A stretch of 12,583 bases of DNA, taken from NCBI GenBank assembly GCA_905479545.1, contig CAJQNE010000497.1, positions 1 to 12,583 on the forward strand, in the 5' to 3' direction. Under the pieces are notes generated by a model. The model was given only the letters and a program-made list of their open reading frames with translations, searched no databases and was not told where the DNA came from. Shown here piece after piece: positions 7,480 through 12,583 of the stretch. How positions within the stretch are numbered: the first letter of the stretch is position 1; every line of letters starts with the position of its first letter. A program made the position numbers and the translations under genes. This DNA comes from an uncultured Gammaproteobacteria bacterium. Its GTDB lineage: Bacteria; Pseudomonadota; Gammaproteobacteria; CAJQNE01.

Positions 7480-8568
7480 TTGATTGAAGCTACCCGCCGT
7501 TGGCTGGATCGCTATTTTTCTGACCCTCAGGTCGTCACACTTGCCTTAGTTCTGGTCGGCGGCGGCTTGGTGTTCTTCTGGGTCGATAACCTGCTGGCAC
7601 CGGTGCTGGTCGCAATCGTTCTCGCTTACCTGCTGGAAGGCTTGGTCGGGATGCTGGAACGCTGGGGTTCGCCACGCTTTCCGGCAGTAATGGTGGTCTT
7701 TACCGGTTTTATCATCGTCGGCATGCTCGTGCTGTTCGTAATGCTGCCGGTAATTATCGAGCAGGTACGTCAATTGGTTACCCGCATGCCCGATATCATT
7801 CAGGCCGGTCAGAAACAGCTTATGCAACTGCCCGAGAGCTACCCGGCGTTTATTACTGTCGATCAGGTTAAAGATATTATCGGCATGATTCGCGAGCGGG
7901 CAACTGCGGTAGGTAGCAGTATTGTTTCCGGATCACTGGCTCAGGCGACGACGTTTTTCGCGATCGTCATCTACCTCGTTATGGTGCCGCTCATGGTGTT
8001 TTTCTTTCTGAAGGACAAGCGGCTAATACTTAATTGGGTTAAGGGTTACTTCCCAGAAGACATGCAGCTGACAAATTACGTGTTGACTGAAGTAGATCAG
8101 CAGATTGCTAACTACACCCGCGGCAAATTATTAGAGGTTCTAATCGTTGGCGGAGTGACGTTCATTACGTTTACTATTCTAAAACTACAATTTGCACCTT
8201 TGCTGAGCCTAATGGTCGGTTTGTCGGTGCTGGTGCCGTTTATCGGCGCTGCCGTTGTGACGGTGCCGATACTCATTGTTGCGGCATTTCAGTTCGGCAT
8301 AACCCCGGAGTTTTGGTACGTATTCATTGCCTATTCAATTATTCAGGCGCTTGATGGCAACGTACTGGTGCCGGTGTTGTTTTCAGAAGTGGTGAACCTG
8401 CATCCGGTGGCCATTGTAGTCGCGGTACTGTTTTTCGGCGGGTTATGGGGGTTGGGAGGTGTGTTTTTCGCGATACCACTTGCAACGTTAGTACAGGCAG
8501 TATTAAAGGCCTGGCCGCGTAAGCGCGCTACTGACATAGAGCTATCGGCTGGCGCCAAACTTGACTAA
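7480..8568 (+). CDS. perM: AI-2E family permease PerM
   Basis: A 362-residue inner-membrane protein of the AI-2E transporter (UPF0118/PF01594) family. Substrates are poorly defined; members have been linked to export of small molecules, including autoinducer 2, and to Na+/H+ antiport. Hydrophobic segments lie at ~18-50, 65-90, 155-180, 210-235, 238-270, 275-297 and 305-345, with a long hydrophilic stretch at ~95-145 (EQVRQLVTRMPDIIQ and on). MVFFFLKDKRLI, the LMVGLSVLVPFIGAAV block and GNVLVPVLFSEVVNLHP are typical of the family. The start is TTG at 7480, supported by TGGAG eight bases upstream and by the absence of any better in-frame start. It sits back to back with bepA, as in E. coli, hence the symbol. 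Its stop overlaps the end of the convergent maf gene by four bases. The transported substrate is not readable from sequence. Confidence 0.88.
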   Translation: MIEATRRWLDRYFSDPQVVTLALVLVGGGLVFFWVDNLLAPVLVAIVLAYLLEGLVGMLERWGSPRFPAVMVVFTGFIIVGMLVLFVMLPVIIEQVRQLVTRMPDIIQAGQKQLMQLPESYPAFITVDQVKDIIGMIRERATAVGSSIVSGSLAQATTFFAIVIYLVMVPLMVFFFLKDKRLILNWVKGYFPEDMQLTNYVLTEVDQQIANYTRGKLLEVLIVGGVTFITFTILKLQFAPLLSLMVGLSVLVPFIGAAVVTVPILIVAAFQFGITPEFWYVFIAYSIIQALDGNVLVPVLFSEVVNLHPVAIVVAVLFFGGLWGLGGVFFAIPLATLVQAVLKAWPRKRATDIELSAGAKLD

Positions 8569-9188
8569 GGAAGGGCGAAGCCCGCGGTGCGCAAGAAACC
8601 GCAGAGCCGTATGAGTGGTAGACCGATCAGTGCCGTCGGGTCGCTGGTATTCATCGATTCCATCAGGCACACCCCCAGCGCTTCGGATTTAAAGCTGCCG
8701 GCACAACGCGTGGCATCTTCAGCTGCCAAATAGCGCTCAATATCACTATCACTTAGTTGTCTGAACACTACTGTCGTCGTCACTATGCAGCTCTGTGGCT
8801 CAATGTTAGGAGCTAATACTGCCAAACCGGTGATAAAGACCACCTCGTTTCCAGAGCTGGCACGCAGCTGTAGCCGCGCGTTTTCAACGTTGCCCGGCTT
8901 ATTCAGAATTTCAGCATTCCGGCTGCCACCGTTGATTGAACTCCGGACGGGAACCTGGTCTGAACCAATTACTGCTGCGTTCGGGAAATCTTTCGCTACC
9001 GCCTGAGCTTTTTCTATCGACAACCTTTCTGCCAGTGCTGTGGGCGTCTCGCCGTTGAGCGGAGATTCGTCAATATCCGGGCTATGGCAGGTAAACGACA
9101 GGCCTAAACGCTGCAATAATTCGCGCCGAAATGCCGAAGAGGAGGCCAGAATTAGCTCTGGTTGCTGAGGGGTGGGTGTCGTTGTCAT
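8565..9188 (-). CDS. yceF: Maf family nucleotide pyrophosphatase, YceF type
   Basis: A 207-residue Maf protein, a house-cleaning enzyme that hydrolyses non-canonical nucleoside triphosphates. The YceF group prefers 7-methyl-GTP. Motifs in order: LILASSSAFRRELLQRLG (12-29), the DIDESP block (38-43), LAERLSIEKAQA, VIGSDQV with catalytic-type Asp77, ENARLQLRASSGNEVVFITGLA, CAGSFKSEALG, and DPTALIGLPLIRLCGFLR. The SFKSE and LIGLPL blocks point to YceF rather than YhdE. Between GSDQV and KPGN there are about eight extra residues (RSSINGGSRNAE, ~82-93) compared with E. coli YceF. Gene context agrees: it diverges from yceD-rpmF, as in E. coli. Its 3' end overlaps perM by four bases. ATG 9188 is accepted without a clear ribosome site. 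Confidence in the family is high, and in the exact substrate moderate. Confidence 0.92.
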   Translation of the reverse strand: MTTTPTPQQPELILASSSAFRRELLQRLGLSFTCHSPDIDESPLNGETPTALAERLSIEKAQAVAKDFPNAAVIGSDQVPVRSSINGGSRNAEILNKPGNVENARLQLRASSGNEVVFITGLAVLAPNIEPQSCIVTTTVVFRQLSDSDIERYLAAEDATRCAGSFKSEALGVCLMESMNTSDPTALIGLPLIRLCGFLRTAGFALP

Positions 9189-9307
9189 GGACGTATAATA
9201 GCGAGCGGCGAGTCAGTTTTTGCGCTGGTTTAGCAAATTGGTAGATATAAAGTCATCGCGACACCGCAATGCAAAACTAGAAACCCGTTGCAAGTTGCTG
9301 ATTAGCT

Positions 9308-9336
9308 TTGACAAGCTGGCCTCAGACACCTATTAT
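9308..9336 (+). promoter_or_regulatory. Near-consensus sigma-70 promoter for yceD-rpmF
   Basis: TTGACA at 9308-9313 is a perfect -35. TATTAT at 9331-9336 is a -10 with five of six consensus bases, and the spacing is exactly 17 bases. Transcription would start near 9343, about 22 bases before the preferred yceD ATG at 9365. This is the strongest promoter I see in the window, fitting a ribosomal-protein operon. The in-frame TTG at 9308 coincides with the -35 box and so cannot be a start on this transcript. Confidence 0.8.
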
Positions 9337-9364
9337 CGCGCGCCCAACGACCAGTGACGCCGTC

Positions 9365-9919
9365 ATGTCAGTATCGCAACAGCCCGCGCAAAAGTTGCAA
9401 CAGGTAGATGCATGGCGACTCGCTAAACAGGGCGCGGTACGCGAATTATTGCTTAACCCGGCATTATTGCCACGGTTAGCGGAGTTCGATATCACGCTCT
9501 CTGAGCCGTTGAACTGCTCGCTGCATTACCGTCAGAATGAAGGCGGTGAAGCGCGGCTAACAGCGGGATTTGAGGGCAAAATGTCCGTGCAGTGCCAACA
9601 TTGTCTGGAACCAGTCGCGTTGAACATTGATTCAGTGAGCGAGTTTGCCTTGCTGGCTGATGACGACTCAGATACGCCTGAAGGCTTAGAACCGGCAATA
9701 TGCGGGCGTGATGGATTAAATTTGCAGGCGCTGATCGAAGATGAGTTACTGCTGCTGGTGCCGCAGAGCCCTACTCATCCAGTCGGCGAATGCGAGGCAC
9801 CAAAACCACAGAATGTGGTTGACGATGAATTGTTGCAACCCGATGAAAAGCCGAACCCGTTTGCTGCTTTGGCCGCTTTAAAACAACAGGGCAAGGGTTC
9901 TGGTAGCGAAACCGACTGA
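9365..9919 (+). CDS. yceD: Large ribosomal subunit accumulation protein YceD (DUF177)
   Basis: A 184-residue YceD/DUF177 protein, needed in E. coli for normal 23S rRNA accumulation and 50S assembly. Visible marks are CQHCLEP (Cys77, Cys80), the acidic stretch EFALLADDDSDTPEGLEP, the LNLQALIEDELLLLVPQSPTHPVGECE block and the C-terminal KPNPFAALAALKQ, which matches the end of E. coli YceD (KPNPFAVLASLK). The paired cysteines plus a third in GEC may bind metal. I choose ATG 9365 because a promoter occupies the upstream in-frame region and the protein then begins with a family-like lead (QKLQQVDAWRLAKQG). The ribosome site before it is weak. It lies 72 bases upstream of rpmF, almost certainly co-transcribed, and diverges from yceF. 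Confidence 0.93.
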   Translation: MSVSQQPAQKLQQVDAWRLAKQGAVRELLLNPALLPRLAEFDITLSEPLNCSLHYRQNEGGEARLTAGFEGKMSVQCQHCLEPVALNIDSVSEFALLADDDSDTPEGLEPAICGRDGLNLQALIEDELLLLVPQSPTHPVGECEAPKPQNVVDDELLQPDEKPNPFAALAALKQQGKGSGSETD

Positions 9920-9991
9920 ATATTATTTTTACTTTTGGATCGTCGATCGTGATGACGAACCGCTCAACATTAGCTTAACTGGAGAATAACC

Positions 9992-10180
9992 ATGGCAGTA
10001 CAAAAAAGTCGTAAAACTCGCTCTCGGCGTGGAATGCGTCGTTCACATGACGCATTGACCACTAACGCGTTGTCTACCGATCCTACTACCGGCGAAAGCC
10101 ACTTACGTCACCATGTAAGTGCTGATGGCTACTACCGTGGTAAGCAGGTTATTCAGCCAAAGAGCAGCTCGGCTGAGTAA
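9992..10180 (+). CDS. rpmF: 50S ribosomal protein L32
   Basis: A 62-residue basic protein, bL32 of the large ribosomal subunit. It begins MAVQKSRKTRSRRGMRRSHD, the standard bL32 start, and continues with TGESHLRHHVSADGYYRGKQVI. It lacks the zinc-binding cysteine pairs of the C+ form, as usual for gammaproteobacteria. A clear Shine-Dalgarno, TGGAG, precedes ATG 9992 by about seven bases. Expressed with yceD. It is followed by a strong hairpin terminator and then by convergent genes, so the plsX-fab genes that usually follow rpmF are not here. Confidence 0.98.
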   Translation: MAVQKSRKTRSRRGMRRSHDALTTNALSTDPTTGESHLRHHVSADGYYRGKQVIQPKSSSAE

Positions 10181-10195
10181 CTAGTCGCAGTTCAG

Positions 10196-10240
10196 CAACA
10201 AAGCCCGGTCTGGGGATAACCAGACCGGGCTTTGTTGTTT
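10196..10240 (+). terminator. Strong hairpin terminator after rpmF
   Basis: A perfect 17-bp inverted repeat: 10196-10212 pairs with 10221-10237 around an eight-base loop, and TTT follows at 10238-10240. The stem core is AGCCCGGTCTG/CAGACCGGGCT. It begins 16 bases after the rpmF stop. The T run is short, but the stem carries A-rich and T-rich flanks (CAACAAA/TTTGTTG), so it should stop transcripts from both sides, including the convergent glnS-cupin transcript whose last gene ends at 10273. Confidence 0.85.
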
Positions 10241-10272
10241 CTATGTATTGGCTTTACTAGCTTTCTGGTCTC

Positions 10273-10647
10273 CTATTCCAGCGACCGGTAATTCTGCCAC
10301 TCAAATCGCGGTGTACAAACGCAGTCGAGTATCAGGTCATGATTGCCGTTATTTCGAACACGCTGCTTCATTCCTGCTGGAATCAACACCGTATCGCCAG
10401 CAGCAATAGGCTCTGCAACCGCGTCGCCAATTTCAACTTCTCCGCTGCCGGCCCGGACTATAAAGCGTTCTTCAGTGTTGAGTACCGCGTGCCAGGCCGT
10501 CGTTACGCCAGGCTCAATTCGTGCCTGCGCTATAGATACTTTCGGATCTGCTGCGCTATTCAGAATTTCGCGAATATGGCAGCGTTCTTCTGTCAGTTGT
10601 TCCGCTGCAGGGTTCCGATTGACGGAGTTTACGACGAGGTTAGTCAC
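10273..10647 (-). CDS. Small cupin-domain protein
   Basis: A 124-residue single-domain cupin, a compact beta barrel. Motif 1 reads EPGVTTAWHAVLNTEERFIVRAGSGEVEIG (in two parts, ~46-74): it keeps the glycine-rich frame and one histidine, His53, with two glutamates, but not the full HxH. Motif 2, GDTVLIPAGMKQRVRNNG (~84-101), has Met-Lys-Gln-Arg where metal-binding cupins have a histidine. Metal binding may therefore be partial or absent. Sequences of this style (TTAWH, TEER, AGxxQRVRN) are widespread as uncharacterised cupins. The GTG start at 10647 overlaps the glnS stop by one base (TAGTG) and has AAGG nine bases upstream, so it is translationally coupled to glnS. I infer co-expression, not a shared function. 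Confidence 0.8.
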   Translation of the reverse strand: MTNLVVNSVNRNPAAEQLTEERCHIREILNSAADPKVSIAQARIEPGVTTAWHAVLNTEERFIVRAGSGEVEIGDAVAEPIAAGDTVLIPAGMKQRVRNNGNHDLILDCVCTPRFEWQNYRSLE

Positions 10648-12329
10648 TAAGCGCTGCCTTGACTAGCCCAGCTATCGCGCAACCCGATGGTGCGATTAAA
10701 TACCGGCTTATCAGCACTGTGGTCTAGTTTGTCGGCGACAAAATAACCGGTGCGCTCAAACTGAAAGCGATCTTCCGGCGCTGCATCTGCCAGGCTGGGT
10801 TCTATCCAGCAATTTTCCACCACGCGCAGTGATTCCGGATTGAGCTTGTCTAAGTACTCACCTTCGCCGCGGTCGGGCGTCGGGTCGTTGAACAGTCGGT
10901 CGTATAAGCGCACAGTGGCTCGCTTGCCAGCTTTGGCATCGACCCAGTGAATAACACCTTTGGGTTTAACGCCATCGGCGGGATCGTTGCCTAGCGTGTC
11001 TGCATCGTAACTACAGTGCACTTCGACAATATTGCCGACAGTGTCTTTCACACAGCTTTCAGCGAGTAGTACATAGCCATTGCGTAACCGGACTTTTTTG
11101 CCAATCACCATACGCTTGAATTTCTTATTCGCCTCTTCGCGGAAATCGTCCTGTTCAATGTACAGCTCGCGACTAAATGGCAAAGTGCGGCTGGGCAGGT
11201 CGTCACGGTTCGGGTGACCTGCTGCAATAAACTCTTCGCTCTGGTCTGCAGGGTAGTTAGTAATGATTACTTTTAGCGGATCAAGCACGCACATCGCGCG
11301 GGGGGCATTTTTATCAAGGTCACCCCGTACCGCGTGTTCGAGCATGCTCATATCCACCACGCCATCGCTGCGGCCGACGCCAATAGCCTCACAGAAATTA
11401 CCCAGGGCGGCTGGCGTATAGCCGCGGCGGCGCATTCCTGTGATGGTAGACAGGCGCGGGTCGTCCCAGCCAGCCACGTGGCCCTGATCGACCAATAACC
11501 GGAGTTTACGCTTACTGGTAACGGTGTAATTAATATTCAGGCGACCGAATTCGGTTTGCTGCGGCTGTGCAGGCACCGGTAACTTCGTCAAAAACCACTC
11601 ATATAAAGGGCGATGATCTTCAAATTCAAGGGTGCACAACGAGTGCGTAACGCCTTCCAATGCATCACTCTGACCATGAGTAAAGTCGTAGCTGGGGTAG
11701 ATACACCATTTATCGCCGGTTTGATGATGCGGTACTTTACGAATCCGATACATTATCGGGTCGCGCATGTTCATGTTCGGCGACGCCATATCGATCTTGG
11801 CCCGAAGTGCGCAGGAACCTTCTTCTAACTCGCCACTCCGCATTGCTTCAAATAACTGGCGGTTCTCAGTCGGGCTACGATCACGGTAGGGGCTGTTCTT
11901 GCCCGGCTCTGTGAGTGTGCCGCGATATTCGCGCGCTTCATCGGGGCTCAGGGAATCAACGTAAGCGTCGCCATTGTCGATCATATGCAGTGCATAGTCG
12001 TACAAGGTATCAAAATAACCGGAGGCGTAATGAATTTCACCGCTCCAGTCAAAGCCAAGCCAATGAATGTCATCCTGAATTGAGTCGACATACTCCAGGT
12101 CTTCCTTAGCAGGGTTGGTGTCATCGAACCGCAGATTGCACTTGCCACCAAAATGCTCAGCTAAACCAAAGTTCAGGCAAATCGATTTTGCATGACCTAT
12201 ATGCAAGTAACCATTGGGCTCCGGGGGGAACCGTAACTGCACCTCACTACCTCGTAGCTCACCGGCGTCAATCTGGCGCTGAATTTTGTCGCGGATAAAA
12301 TTGTTGCCGGTTGCAGCAGTATCGGTCAT
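10647..12329 (-). CDS. glnS: Glutaminyl-tRNA synthetase
   Basis: A 560-residue class I aminoacyl-tRNA synthetase that charges tRNA-Gln; E. coli GlnRS has 554. The HIGH motif is in FPPEPNGYLHIGHAKS (His43-Ile-Gly-His46), followed by NLRFDDTNPAKEDLEYVDSI. The KMSKS-equivalent loop reads VTSKRKL (270-276), with Thr271 in place of the usual Met. GWDDPRLSTITGMRRRGYTP and ENCWIEPSLAD are GlnRS-typical, and the C-terminal part is the two-barrel anticodon-binding domain, complete to the expected end. The frame is open to 12497, but ATG 12329 is preferred: the extra 56 residues have no counterpart in the family, and a TATAAT box lies at 12372-12377. AAAGG lies about 12 bases before the ATG. The gene diverges from srkA and overlaps the cupin start by one base. 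Confidence 0.96.
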   Translation of the reverse strand: MTDTAATGNNFIRDKIQRQIDAGELRGSEVQLRFPPEPNGYLHIGHAKSICLNFGLAEHFGGKCNLRFDDTNPAKEDLEYVDSIQDDIHWLGFDWSGEIHYASGYFDTLYDYALHMIDNGDAYVDSLSPDEAREYRGTLTEPGKNSPYRDRSPTENRQLFEAMRSGELEEGSCALRAKIDMASPNMNMRDPIMYRIRKVPHHQTGDKWCIYPSYDFTHGQSDALEGVTHSLCTLEFEDHRPLYEWFLTKLPVPAQPQQTEFGRLNINYTVTSKRKLRLLVDQGHVAGWDDPRLSTITGMRRRGYTPAALGNFCEAIGVGRSDGVVDMSMLEHAVRGDLDKNAPRAMCVLDPLKVIITNYPADQSEEFIAAGHPNRDDLPSRTLPFSRELYIEQDDFREEANKKFKRMVIGKKVRLRNGYVLLAESCVKDTVGNIVEVHCSYDADTLGNDPADGVKPKGVIHWVDAKAGKRATVRLYDRLFNDPTPDRGEGEYLDKLNPESLRVVENCWIEPSLADAAPEDRFQFERTGYFVADKLDHSADKPVFNRTIGLRDSWASQGSA

Positions 12330-12371
12330 TGCGGGCTTTTGCCTTTGGAAGTCGATAAGAAATAGCGGCGC

Positions 12372-12377
12372 ATTATA
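12372..12377 (-). promoter_or_regulatory. -10 box of the probable glnS promoter
   Basis: On the minus strand a perfect TATAAT sits here, preceded by TGGC, close to an extended -10 but one base out of register. No good -35 is present at 16-18 bases. The start of transcription would be near 12365, giving a leader of about 36 bases before glnS ATG 12329. The box lies inside the longer open frame that would begin at 12497 and argues against that start. Confidence 0.5.
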
Positions 12378-12468
12378 GCCAGTTATAGTGAAGAATTGCG
12401 GGGAGGGCGGTGGCGTAGCTGCTAAGCTGCGCGCAAAATCCACAGACCGACCACATTGAGTCAATGCC

Positions 12469-12583
12469 GTGAGTGAGCCTGAAAATCTTTTTGACAATGA
12501 AGGCAGCGAACACCCTTATGACTCGCTATCGCCGGATGCAGTGCTCGATGCTGTTGATAGCCTCGGTTTTTATACCGATGGCC
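12469..12583 (+). CDS. srkA: Stress response kinase A (SrkA/YihE), N-terminal part
   Basis: The first 38 codons of a plus-strand gene that leaves the window. After a variable lead the translation has HPYDSLSPDAVLDAVDSLGF then YTDG, which matches the N terminus of SrkA/YihE kinases (…HPFDxLTPDxxLDAVESxGF… in pseudomonads). These are choline-kinase-fold serine/threonine kinases that protect against envelope and oxidative stress death pathways in E. coli. GTG at 12469 is the only in-frame start after a TGA at 12457-12459. TTGAG at 12456-12460 could serve as a weak ribosome site. It diverges from glnS. The ATP-binding and catalytic parts lie outside the window, so identity rests on this short stretch. 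Confidence 0.7.
   Translation, partial: MSEPENLFDNEGSEHPYDSLSPDAVLDAVDSLGFYTDG

Noticed and set aside
7271..7483. Plus-strand open frame of 70 codons before perM
   Set aside because: It overlaps the divergent promoter region and the perM start, has no ribosome site, and its translation has no domain-like character.
9194..9199. Perfect TATAAT on the plus strand between yceF and yceD
   Set aside because: No -35 lies at 16-18 bases, and a much better promoter for yceD is present at 9308-9336. It is probably a chance AT-rich match.
9933..9960. Repeated GATCG elements before rpmF
   Set aside because: The repeat is short and imperfect, with no plausible stem of useful length, so I could not support an operator or RNA structure.
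11613..11828. Plus-strand 71-codon open frame inside glnS
   Set aside because: It is antisense to conserved GlnRS sequence and has no ribosome site or recognisable motifs.
12418..12440. AGCTGC direct repeat upstream of glnS and srkA
   Set aside because: Only two short copies, and not placed relative to a promoter in a way that suggests an operator.
1..12583. Search by eye for CRISPR arrays, tRNA or rRNA genes, insertion sequences, toxin-antitoxin or phage genes
   Set aside because: No regularly spaced repeats, no tRNA-like cloverleaf, and no transposase, integrase or phage motifs were seen. Nearly all sequence is accounted for by housekeeping genes.

Overview
The window looks like ordinary gammaproteobacterial chromosome. 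It has roughly 50% GC, short intergenic gaps, and proteins closest in motif and gene order to Pseudomonas/Cellvibrio-type or Enterobacteria-type gammaproteobacteria: lysylation-type EF-P, EpmA/EpmB, BepA/PerM, YceF/YceD/L32, GlnRS, SrkA. I see no phage, transposon, CRISPR, toxin-antitoxin or defence genes. The family assignments rest on reading motifs by eye, not on searches.

Layout, left to right. (1) Positions 1-~225 are a ~73% GC block whose codons almost all end in G or C. It runs in frame, but with no homology, into the 3' part of a minus-strand wrbA flavoprotein gene (to 704), so wrbA is broken and the left end looks like a chimeric join. (2) A plus-strand outer-membrane lipoprotein gene (867-1571) ends in a hairpin terminator. 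(3) An elongation factor P module follows: epmB on the minus strand, diverging from plus-strand efp-epmA and a third gene for a membrane-associated family 2 glycosyltransferase. (4) The periplasmic protease/chaperone gene bepA (minus) diverges from the permease gene perM (plus, TTG start). (5) yceF/maf (minus) overlaps the end of perM by 4 bp and diverges from yceD-rpmF, which has a near-consensus sigma-70 promoter and a 17-bp perfect terminator stem. The plsX/fab genes that usually follow rpmF are absent here. (6) glnS and a small cupin gene form a one-base-overlapping minus-strand pair. The first 38 codons of srkA leave the window divergently on the plus strand.

Functional themes. EpmB isomerises lysine to (R)-beta-lysine, EpmA attaches it to Lys34 of EF-P, and the modified factor rescues ribosomes stalled on polyproline. 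BepA is outer-membrane assembly quality control. YceD and L32 are tied to 50S biogenesis, and GlnRS charges tRNA-Gln. The region is therefore mainly translation and envelope housekeeping.

The points worth a second look are the left-end chimera, the glycosyltransferase tied to the EF-P operon, the yceD promoter that fixes its start, the interrupted rpmF neighbourhood, an insertion in YceF, and a Thr in the GlnRS KMSKS loop. I did not find a convincing new biological system.
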